Assembly (NCBI GenBank): GCA_030673955.1
Contig: DAOVBF010000046.1
Coordinates: forward strand, 1-8,011
DNA length: 8,011 nt
Direction: 5' to 3'
DNA from: Deltaproteobacteria bacterium
Lineage (GTDB): Bacteria; Myxococcota_A; UBA9160; SZUA-336
The notes below the pieces were generated by a model, which was given only the letters and a program-made list of their open reading frames with translations, had not been told where the DNA came from and did no database searches. Shown in pieces: positions 1 through 5,541 of this stretch. The stretch's first letter is position 1. Each line of letters begins with the position of its first letter. The translations under genes were made by a program, and so were the position numbers.

Positions 1-2
1 GC

Positions 3-27
3 TGACCGTCTCCCCAAAACTGGTCCA
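3..27. repeat. Right terminal inverted repeat (IRR) of the IS
   Basis: This 25-bp end lies beyond the orfB stop codon. Its reverse complement aligns with 1208-1233, with about 21 matches in 26 columns and one gap; shared blocks are TGGAC, CAG, GGGG and GGTCA. It is the transposase-binding end next to the 3' end of orfB. Confidence 0.85.
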
Positions 28-53
28 CCTGGAGAGTGAAAATCTGGCATTGA

Positions 54-863
54 TTAGGCATAAGCTCCTGTAGCCCATGCTTTGGCAAATTCTCTTGGTG
101 TACGGTCCTCCAATGCGCTGTGGGGCCGGAACTCGTTGTACTCCCGGCGCGACTGCTCGATCTTCTCCCGAGCGTCCTCAATTGACAAGAACCAATTGAC
201 GTTCAGGCATTCATCCCGGAAGCTCCCGTTGAACGACTCGATGTACGCGTTATCCGTCGGCTTTCCTGGCCGAGAGAAATCCAACGTGACCCTGGACTGG
301 TAGGCCCACAGATCCAGGGCCTTCGAGATGAACTCCGGGCCGTTGTCGACCCGAATTCGATCCGGCGTTCCCTTCGCCGCGGCAACTTGATCCAGAAGCT
401 TTGCAACGTCCTCGCCCGCGATCCGCTGATCCGCACGAATCGACAGACATTCCCGGCTAAAATTATCGACCAACGTCAACGCTCGAAATCTTCGGCCATC
501 AAAGAGCGCATCCGAGACGAAATCCATCGACCAGCTCTCATTGATCTTTGCCGCCGCAGGCCGTTCGATATGTCGCGCGGCTGTGACATGGCGACGAGGT
601 CGCTTGCGACGGAGATTCAGGCCCTCTTCTCGGTAGATTCGGTACACGCGCTTCCGATTCACGTGAAAGCCCTCGCGCAGCAGCAGGATGTGAATCCGAT
701 GATATCCGTAACGCACCCGAGTCGTGGCGATATCGCGAATTCTCTGCCTCAGCACGACGCAATCCGTGCGAACGGATCGATACCGATGCGTCGATCGAGT
801 CAGCGGTAAGACGCGGCAAGATCGACGCTCGCTGACTCGAAAGCTCTGCTGCAGGTACGTCAC
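54..863 (-). CDS. IS3-family transposase OrfB, DDE integrase core (269 aa as called)
   Basis: OrfB is the catalytic part of the transposase, which cuts and joins the IS ends. It has an N-terminal HTH_21-like region (residues 40-95, RYGYHRIHILL) and an rve integrase core (about 105-265). The catalytic triad is visible as D114 (SMDFVSD), D173 (VDNGPEF) and E209 (AYIESFNG), with 35 residues between the last two, followed by R216, as expected for IS3. The GTG at 863 is only the first usable start codon. The conserved sequence continues upstream in frame (RPSQKRNLV) to the A8 run, so the real product is most likely the OrfAB fusion. No internal stop or frameshift is seen. Confidence 0.93.
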   Translation of the reverse strand: MTYLQQSFRVSERRSCRVLPLTRSTHRYRSVRTDCVVLRQRIRDIATTRVRYGYHRIHILLLREGFHVNRKRVYRIYREEGLNLRRKRPRRHVTAARHIERPAAAKINESWSMDFVSDALFDGRRFRALTLVDNFSRECLSIRADQRIAGEDVAKLLDQVAAAKGTPDRIRVDNGPEFISKALDLWAYQSRVTLDFSRPGKPTDNAYIESFNGSFRDECLNVNWFLSIEDAREKIEQSRREYNEFRPHSALEDRTPREFAKAWATGAYA

Positions 864-1153
864 GAGATTGCGCTTCTGGGAGGGCCTTATAGTTTTTTTT
901 CGATGACGTCCTGGAGCATCGCCTTATCAAGCGAGAGATCCGCGACCATCTGTTTCAGCCGCCGATTCTCCTCCTCGAGCTGCTTCATTTTCTTGAGCTC
1001 GGAAGGCGCCAGACCCCCGTACTGCTTCTTCCAGCGGTAAAACGTCTGCTCTGTGATCCCGAGCTTCCGGATGATCTCCTTCACCTTGGTCCCGGTCTCG
1101 GCCTGTCTCAAGGCAAATGCGATCTGCTGCTCGGTAAATTTCGACTTCTTCAT
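54..1153 (-). CDS. OrfAB fusion transposase by -1 programmed frameshift (about 366 aa)
   Basis: This is the active IS3 transposase, made when ribosomes on orfA slip back one base in the A8 run. Codons read GAA AAA AAA in the orfA frame, then ACT ATA AGG CCC in the orfB frame. The joined protein reads ...DVIEKK-TIRPSQKRNLVTYLQ, with no stop across the join. This gives 87 residues from OrfA and 279 from the orfB frame. It contains the helix-turn-helix, zipper and DD(35)E domains. The fusion is inferred from frame geometry and the family's known mechanism. Confidence 0.8.
887..1153 (-). CDS. IS3-family transposase OrfA (88 aa)
   Basis: OrfA is the DNA-binding and multimerising part of the IS3 transposase. 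Made alone it usually acts as a regulator; made as a fusion it supplies end recognition. Residues 6-45 form a helix-turn-helix of the HTH_Tnp_1 type (ITEQTFYRWKKQYGG is the recognition-helix region). Residues 54-82 form a leucine-zipper-like coiled coil (KQLEEENRRLKQMVADLSLD). Length is normal for the IS407 group. The ATG start is supported by a purine-rich GGGAGGGG run about 10 bases upstream. The frame ends in VIEKKL then TAA, just past the A8 run where ribosomes can slip into orfB. The frame looks intact. Confidence 0.93.
   Translation of the reverse strand: MKKSKFTEQQIAFALRQAETGTKVKEIIRKLGITEQTFYRWKKQYGGLAPSELKKMKQLEEENRRLKQMVADLSLDKAMLQDVIEKKL
893..900 (-). promoter_or_regulatory. A8 slippery run for -1 frameshifting
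   Basis: Eight consecutive A residues on the minus strand contain A AAA AAA in the register needed for a -1 slip from orfA to orfB. The orfA stop TAA lies 3 bases beyond the run. An AGGA about 8 bases 5' of the run could act as the Shine-Dalgarno-like stimulator known from some IS3 elements. I could not make out a convincing downstream stem-loop. A run of eight A could also cause RNA polymerase slippage. Confidence 0.8.
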
Positions 1154-1207
1154 GGCAAATTCACCCCTCCCACGGGTCTGATTTTGCCAGATTCCTCACA
1201 TTTCAAA

Positions 1208-1233
1208 TGGACTCAGATTCGGGGTGAAGGTCA
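1208..1233. repeat. Left terminal inverted repeat (IRL) of the IS
   Basis: This 26-bp end lies 54 bp upstream of the orfA start and pairs with 3-27. It ends in GGTCA, and the plus-strand recombinase fragment begins at the next base, 1234, which fixes the IS boundary. Confidence 0.85.
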
Positions 1234-1316
1234 CACTGGAGTCCCGAAGTGACGCTCAGGGTCTACTCACACGCGCTCCGCAGCGAGGAGCAAGACCTTT
1301 CGTTCGCCGAGTTCGG

Positions 1317-1346
1317 CGTCACCAAACGTCACCAGACGTCACCAGC
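1317..1346. repeat. Three tandem 10-bp repeats (CGTCACCARA type)
   Basis: CGTCACCAAA, CGTCACCAGA and CGTCACCAGC follow each other without gaps; the first eight bases are identical in all three. They lie between the integrase catalytic end and the tRNA. Short direct repeats in that position can be integrase or excisionase arm-binding sites, but this is inference. The length is not a multiple of three, so the frame reads each copy differently and this is not a protein repeat. Confidence 0.7.
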
Positions 1347-1424
1347 TCCACAAGCGGATCAGGAAGCGGCGCAAGGAGCGCAGGAGGTAATTCCTCTAAC
1401 GGCGCGTCGTCGCTTGGAAAAACC

Positions 1425-1445
1425 TGGAGCGGGAAACGGGACTCG
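1425..1445. other. Putative attachment-site core at the tRNA-Gly 3' end
   Basis: The integrase remnant points at, and reads into, this 3' part of tRNA-Gly. Tyrosine integrases of islands and phages commonly recombine within the tRNA 3' end, which the element restores with its own copy. The partner att copy would be left of the window and cannot be seen. The exact core limits are a guess. Confidence 0.35.
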
Positions 1446-1500
1446 AACCCGCGACCCTCAGCTTGGGAAGCTGATGCTCTACCAACTGAGCTATTCCCGC
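1425..1500 (-). tRNA. tRNA-Gly (anticodon CCC)
   Basis: A 76-nt cloverleaf including an encoded CCA. The acceptor stem is GCGGGAA/TTCCCGC, the D arm GCTC/GAGC, the anticodon stem TCAGC/GCTGA with loop TTCCCAA (anticodon CCC, reading GGG), and the T arm GCGGG/CCCGT with loop TTCGAGT. The discriminator base is U, normal for bacterial tRNA-Gly. The gene lies 50 bp downstream of the ATPase stop codon on the same strand. I see no clear promoter in that gap, so it may be cotranscribed or use a promoter inside the coding end. The intact 3' end abuts the integrated element. Confidence 0.97.
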
Positions 1501-1550
1501 CCTGGGGAGGAGGATATCAGAGGCCAGGCGCGGAAGGTAGGCGGATGACC

Positions 1551-3167
1551 TCAGTCCCCGATCCGGATCTCGTCGAACAGGGCGTCGATATCCTCGGCTC
1601 CCGCCTCCGCACTCTTCTTGACGGCGGACCTCGGTGAGGACGACAGGAGCTCGTCGCTCGGCGTGATGCCGACGACGGTTGCCTCTTCGTCCGGCGCCGG
1701 GGCACCTCCCGAGGGTGCGCCCCCCTCTTCGCGGGTGGGCGGCAGCGCCCCCGGCAGGTCGAACTCTCCCTCCGCTTGGAGCTTGCTCCACAAGTTCTCG
1801 AAGGTCGGGAGGCTCTCGTCTTCTTCCGCCTGAGCGTCTTCCGCTTGAGCGCTGGCAGGCGCCTCGTTTGTCTCGGGCAGGTCCAGAGCCGCCTCCGCTT
1901 TCTCCCTCTCCTGCCAGTTCGCCAGCCAGACTTCGAAATCCTCATCGTCCGCGTCGGCGTCGTCGGCGGGGGCGTCGGTCCTTGCAGCCGATGAAAGATC
2001 GAAGTCCGAGGCGTCGGCGTCGTCGGCGGGGGCGCTGGTCCTTGCAGCCGATGAAAGATCGAACTCCGAGGCGTCGTCATCATCCATCTCGGCAATGAGC
2101 TTCTCCAGAGACACGTGGGCGCCACGGCCCTCCGGGGATCTCTCCGCCAGGGGGTCCAGGCGCTCGCTGCCTTGCTCTCTATCGGCCGACGGGCCTGGGC
2201 CTGGCGACGGGGCAGCCGCGGGCGCGGGCGACCTGGGCCGACGGAGCGCCGGGAGGCCCGCCACCTCGTCCGGCTCCTCCTGCACGGGGATCTTGGCGGA
2301 AGGCGCAGGCAACGGAGGCATGCGTTCAGCTGCGCCGGGAGGCGCCGCCTCGCACGCCGCGAGCCCGAGCTGCTCGGCAGCCGCGGTGACGAGGGAGCGG
2401 TCGATGCGCCGCGACTGCTTGAGAAAACCCTCGAAGAGCGAGTTGTCGGCGAGGGTGTTAATCATGCGCGGAACGCCGTTGGTGTAAGCGTAAAGCGCGT
2501 CGATGGCATCTTGGCCGAACAGCCCCGCGTTCCCGCCGGCACACGTGAGCCGATGTTGCAGGTACGCAGCCGTCTGCTCGAGATTTATGCTTCCGATCTC
2601 TACGCGGATCTCGACGCGCTGGGCCAGGGAAACCTCGCTTCGGAGTATTTCATCGAGCGTGGGCAGGCCGAACAGAACCAACGAGAGGAGTTTTCGGCCC
2701 TTGTGCAAGAGGTTCAGGAGCGCCCGGAACTCCTCCAGCACGGCCTTGTCCGAAAGCAGGTGAGCTTCGTCCACGAAGAGCACGGGATGGGACCCGCGCG
2801 ATGCGAGCTCGACCAGGACCTTGGAGTTCTGCGACAACGCCGCGAGCGGATCGCTGGCGGGTTGGGCCACACCGAAGGCCCTGGCGATACTGCGGAGAAA
2901 CCAGCCCGAGCCACACGCCGAGTGTGGGATCACCAGCATCCGCACGTTCCATTTCTCCCCGGCCAGGGTCTCGCGGAGATGGTACGCCAGGGTGGTCTTG
3001 CCGCAGCCCGCGTTACCGACCAGCGTGGAGAGCCCCTTGCGCTGGTGAATCCCGCGCACGATACGCAGACGAGCCTGCCGCTGGACATCGCTTTCGTAAT
3101 AGAAGCGGCTTTCCAGATCGTTCTGGAAGGGCTCTATATCGAGCTTGTAGAACTTCAGGTGATCCAA
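1551..3167 (-). CDS. ExeA/GspA-type AAA ATPase with long acidic C-terminal tail (538 aa)
   Basis: Residues 1-270 form an AAA ATPase of the ExeA/GspA and exosortase-linked ATPase kind. They show the N-terminal FYKLDIEPFQND box, Walker A GNAGCGKTT (51-59), Walker B VLFVDEAH (129-136), a sensor-1 region LVLFGLP (163-169) and GVPRMIN (231-237). Relatives help build secretion or envelope machines using ATP; the role here is not shown. Residues 271-538 are Pro/Ala-rich then acidic and look disordered. They hold a duplicated 20-residue unit (367-386, 387-406) and end in EDIDALFDEIRIGD. No membrane segment or peptidoglycan-binding domain, as found in classical ExeA/GspA, is seen. The start is TTG, chosen because GAGGAG sits 4 bases upstream and the FYxLxxxPF box follows at once. 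It lies 36 bp after the large TPR gene. Confidence 0.85.
   Translation of the reverse strand: MDHLKFYKLDIEPFQNDLESRFYYESDVQRQARLRIVRGIHQRKGLSTLVGNAGCGKTTLAYHLRETLAGEKWNVRMLVIPHSACGSGWFLRSIARAFGVAQPASDPLAALSQNSKVLVELASRGSHPVLFVDEAHLLSDKAVLEEFRALLNLLHKGRKLLSLVLFGLPTLDEILRSEVSLAQRVEIRVEIGSINLEQTAAYLQHRLTCAGGNAGLFGQDAIDALYAYTNGVPRMINTLADNSLFEGFLKQSRRIDRSLVTAAAEQLGLAACEAAPPGAAERMPPLPAPSAKIPVQEEPDEVAGLPALRRPRSPAPAAAPSPGPGPSADREQGSERLDPLAERSPEGRGAHVSLEKLIAEMDDDDASEFDLSSAARTSAPADDADASDFDLSSAARTDAPADDADADDEDFEVWLANWQEREKAEAALDLPETNEAPASAQAEDAQAEEDESLPTFENLWSKLQAEGEFDLPGALPPTREEGGAPSGGAPAPDEEATVVGITPSDELLSSSPRSAVKKSAEAGAEDIDALFDEIRIGD
1951..2070. repeat. Tandem duplication of a 60-bp unit inside the ATPase gene
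   Basis: Units 1951-2010 and 2011-2070 differ at only 3 of 60 positions. Each encodes a 20-residue acidic segment, S(E/D)FDLSSAART followed by an Ala/Pro/Asp stretch. The unit length is a multiple of three, so the frame is kept. Near-identity suggests a recent duplication within the disordered tail. Confidence 0.95.
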
Positions 3168-3203
3168 CGTGCTCCTCGCACAGATTCTTGTCTCTGACGG
3201 ATC

Positions 3204-5471
3204 TCAGCCAAGCTTCGCGATCCGTACGTTGACGTCCCGATAGCTAGGGTCGACCGAAGCCACCTTCCGAAACGCGTCCAGGGCCTCGGCGGGTTTGCCT
3301 GCGGCCAGCAGCGTCTCGCCCAATTCGTAGCGGAGGGAGATTGCACTCTCGTCGTCTACCGCGCCGGACAGGGCTTCCTCGAGAATCACCGCCGCCTCGA
3401 GCGGACGCCCGAGCCCGAGCTTACAGGTTGCGAGCAGAACGGCAAAGGATTGGACTGGCATGCGCCCCGCGCGCCGAACGATCTCGAGCTCGGCAACGGC
3501 ATCATCGAGAAGGCCCATTTCCTTGTAGGCGATGGCCAGATCGTAGTGTGCCTCCGCCTCGTCCTCGCCGATCTGATGTTGGATTTCACGCTTGAACGCG
3601 CGAAAGACATCCTCGAACCCCCCGCCTACGGCATCGACGACGTCATTTTCTGGCCCCGCCTCGAGTTCCGCCGCCAGGTCGAAACTGTCCTCGGGCGAAC
3701 GCGTATCGAGCGCGATCCCGTCGGAGCGGCCCGCCGCTAGATCGGTGGTGGCGAACGGCTCCGCCTCGGGCAACGGCGCCACTTTGGCTTTGCTCGGCTG
3801 CTGTCGGGCCTCGGTGATCTCGCCGATGCGCAGCGTCGCCTTCGGATGGTGTGGGGCCCGTGTCAGGATCTCGCGGTACGCACGCTCCGCCTCATCGAGC
3901 ATGCCGTGATCGAAGAAGAACTCCGCCTCTTCGAGGTCGACGTTGATGCGCATCGACTCTGCGGCCCAGTCGTTGACAGGCTCCTCAGAGCTCGACTGCC
4001 AGTCAACAGCGTTGCTTTCAAACTGGACCGGCACGCTTGGCGGTGTTTCTTCGAGGTCGAAGGATCCAGAGGCATCGAGATCGATCTCCAGCTCCGCCTC
4101 CTGTAGCTCGCGTGGGGGATCGACCGAGGCATATTTCGCATCGCGATCTTGATCATCCTCGAGCATCAGCTCGATGTCGGGCAGCGAGTCCTGGCTGGGG
4201 GCTCCGATACCCTCGTCGTCATGGGTCTCTTCCGCGAGACCCGACATGAATCCCTGCAGGTCAGCCGCCTGCTTTTCGGGAGCTCGGCCTGTGGGCTCCA
4301 GCTCTAAATCGTCGTCGGATTCTCCGCGGATCAGCGCGAGCAGCTCTCGTCCCTCCGCATTATCAGGGTCTATTTCGAGCAGCGTGGCGAGCCGCCCCTC
4401 CGCTCCCGCCATGTCCCCGAACTCGAACGAGATACGGGCCTCGGCCAAGAGATCCTCAGCATCCTGTGAGGAGTCCGTCCCCGTGTCCGTCTCCGGGGTC
4501 TCTACCTCCGAGACCGGTTGGAAATCGAAGGAGAGGCCCTCCTCTTCCGTCTCTTCCGCCAGCGCTTCGGAGAGAATGATGCTGGGTGCCGTATCGGGCT
4601 CGTTGAGCTGGTCCACTGTGACGAAGCGTTGAAGGATCGCACGCGCCTGATCTTCATCGCCGCGCTTCCTGTAGATCTCGGCGATCTCATTGTAGGTGCG
4701 CTGCACGCCGGGCGTATCACCTTCCGCTTCATACGCCACCACCAGTGCTTCCCGCACGCTGATGTCGGCGGGAAAACGCGGCAGCGCCTCGCGGAGCAGC
4801 TGGATCGCCTCACTTACATCCCCCAGGGCGACCTTGGTGCGACCGAGCGCTGCGGCGGCTTCCGGCTCGTCGGGGAAGGACACCAGCATCTGCTCGCAGA
4901 CGCGCGCGATGAGTTCCGGCTCGTCCCGCTGCGTGACCTCCTTGAGCAGCGAGGCGTACTCCTCGCGAGCCTCGTTCTCGAGATCCTGTCGCATGAAGAG
5001 ATCCGCAAGCCTCAGCCGGTTCGGGACGTTGCCAGGATCCAGCGACGCCACGCGCTTGAGCAGGTCGAAGGCTTCGCGCTTGAGCTCCCGCTCCTCGCAG
5101 ATGTGAATGCCCTTCTGAAATTCACGCAGTGCGTCCGATGCGAGCCCCAGCCGCTGGAACAGGTCGCCAAGGCGCACATGTGCGTTGAGGCAGGAGGCAT
5201 CGATACGAAGGATCTGCTTGTAGATGGCAACGGCTTTGGCGTCGAAACCTGTCTTGGCGAACTGCTCCGCGACCTGGGAGTAGGCCTGGATGGCCTGGTC
5301 CGTCTCCCCCCGCTTCATGTAGAGATCGCCGATCTTGAGGCGGATATTCGTGTCCGTGGGCTCAGCCTGGAGGAGCCTGTGGAATTCCTTCAAAGCCTTG
5401 TCGTAGGCGCCCTTCTGGACGAACTTCTGCGCGGCCTCGAGGGTCTTACGCTTGTTGACCGGTAACGCCAG
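3204..5471 (-). CDS. Large tetratricopeptide repeat protein (755 aa)
   Basis: A soluble TPR scaffold with no visible signal peptide or membrane helix. Residues 8-285 hold successive TPR helices (RLKIGDLYMKRGETDQAI, AHVRLGDLFQRLGLASDAL, VAYEAEGDTPGVQRTYNEIA). Residues 290-500 are mostly acidic linker with one more TPR-like pair near 340-380. Residues 511-555 hold another pair. Residues 618-755 form a C-terminal TPR block containing AHYDLAIAYKEMGLLDDAV, typical of deltaproteobacterial TPR proteins. The acidic linkers carry SFDF/SFDL motifs (314-317, 470-473, 596-599). The conserved first helix (LEAAQKFVQKGAYDKALKEF) begins upstream of the first TTG at 5393, and no ATG, GTG or TTG exists between it and the TAG at 5490-5492. 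I therefore place the start at CTG 5469-5471, behind GAGGA. Partner unknown; the next gene downstream, an ATPase, is a candidate. Confidence 0.85.
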   Translation of the reverse strand: MALPVNKRKTLEAAQKFVQKGAYDKALKEFHRLLQAEPTDTNIRLKIGDLYMKRGETDQAIQAYSQVAEQFAKTGFDAKAVAIYKQILRIDASCLNAHVRLGDLFQRLGLASDALREFQKGIHICEERELKREAFDLLKRVASLDPGNVPNRLRLADLFMRQDLENEAREEYASLLKEVTQRDEPELIARVCEQMLVSFPDEPEAAAALGRTKVALGDVSEAIQLLREALPRFPADISVREALVVAYEAEGDTPGVQRTYNEIAEIYRKRGDEDQARAILQRFVTVDQLNEPDTAPSIILSEALAEETEEEGLSFDFQPVSEVETPETDTGTDSSQDAEDLLAEARISFEFGDMAGAEGRLATLLEIDPDNAEGRELLALIRGESDDDLELEPTGRAPEKQAADLQGFMSGLAEETHDDEGIGAPSQDSLPDIELMLEDDQDRDAKYASVDPPRELQEAELEIDLDASGSFDLEETPPSVPVQFESNAVDWQSSSEEPVNDWAAESMRINVDLEEAEFFFDHGMLDEAERAYREILTRAPHHPKATLRIGEITEARQQPSKAKVAPLPEAEPFATTDLAAGRSDGIALDTRSPEDSFDLAAELEAGPENDVVDAVGGGFEDVFRAFKREIQHQIGEDEAEAHYDLAIAYKEMGLLDDAVAELEIVRRAGRMPVQSFAVLLATCKLGLGRPLEAAVILEEALSGAVDDESAISLRYELGETLLAAGKPAEALDAFRKVASVDPSYRDVNVRIAKLG

Positions 5472-5482
5472 GACTCTTCCTC
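5469..5482 (-). promoter_or_regulatory. Ribosome binding site and likely CTG start of the large TPR gene
   Basis: On the minus strand GAGGA (5482-5478) is followed by six bases and then CTG (5471-5469). An in-frame stop lies 18 bases upstream of the CTG, so no longer start is possible. The nearest standard start, TTG at 5393, would remove the first TPR helix and has only a poor upstream site. Confidence 0.6.
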
Positions 5483-5541
5483 GCTCGCGCTAGGAGGCTT
5501 GGCGAGGCACACCCGTCACCCAGGCAGGATAGGGTTCCCCG

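Larger units (their letters stand above)
3..1233 (-). mobile_element. Complete IS3-family insertion sequence (IS407-group-like), 1231 bp
   Basis: A full copy-and-paste transposable element read on the minus strand. It has imperfect terminal inverted repeats at both ends, starting TGACC and ending GGTCA, and two consecutive frames: orfA (helix-turn-helix plus leucine zipper) and orfB (DDE integrase core). orfB is in the -1 frame relative to orfA, with an A8 run at the junction, which is the IS3-family expression strategy. Both frames are open throughout, so the copy may be active. The OrfA sequence style (start MKKSKFTEQQIAFALRQAE, end DKAMLQDVIEKK) matches the IS407 group as I know it. Only two bases (gc) are visible outside the left end. 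They do not match a 3- or 4-bp repeat of the right flank (cact), so no target duplication is supported. The element interrupts a tyrosine recombinase frame. Confidence 0.93.
1234..1548 (+). pseudogene. C-terminal remnant of a tyrosine recombinase (integrase), cut by the IS
   Basis: The plus-strand frame starting at the first base after the IS reads HWSPEVTLRVYSHALRSEEQ. This matches the last conserved block of phage/island integrases: LGH, nine residues, then nucleophilic Tyr and a following His. The Tyr codon is 1264-1266. The first His (1234-1236) is the one normally preceded by Leu-Gly, so the IS entered exactly at that point. The Arg-Lys-His-x-x-Arg part of the active site and the rest of the protein must lie left of the window or be lost. 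No stop occurs before 1546-1548, so the frame runs through the antisense of tRNA-Gly; its true end may differ. The location next to a tRNA 3' end fits an integrase beside its attachment site. Confidence 0.72.

Noticed and set aside
1175..1206. TTGAAA ... AAAATC as a promoter for the IS transposase
   Set aside because: The -35-like box is good, but no matching -10 box falls at 16-18 bp; spacing gives only poor candidates.
1317..1346. Short tandem repeats as a CRISPR array
   Set aside because: The units are 10 bp with no spacers; they do not resemble CRISPR repeats.
1383..1396. GAGG-TAATT-CCTC hairpin as a terminator after the tRNA
   Set aside because: The stem is only four or five pairs and no T-run follows on either strand; too weak to call.
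1396..1791. Minus-strand frame containing GIAQLVEHQLPKLRVAGSSPV
   Set aside because: This familiar peptide is the translation of a tRNA gene in a wrong frame, not a protein.
2115..3197. Long plus-strand open frame opposite the ATPase gene
   Set aside because: It is antisense to a well-conserved AAA ATPase. Its Arg/Ala/Gly-rich sequence shows no domain and fits the shadow frame of a high-GC gene.
4518..5465. Plus-strand open frame of 315 codons opposite the TPR gene
   Set aside because: The repeated Leu/Glu/Val pattern is the mirror of TPR helices on the other strand; no independent coding evidence.
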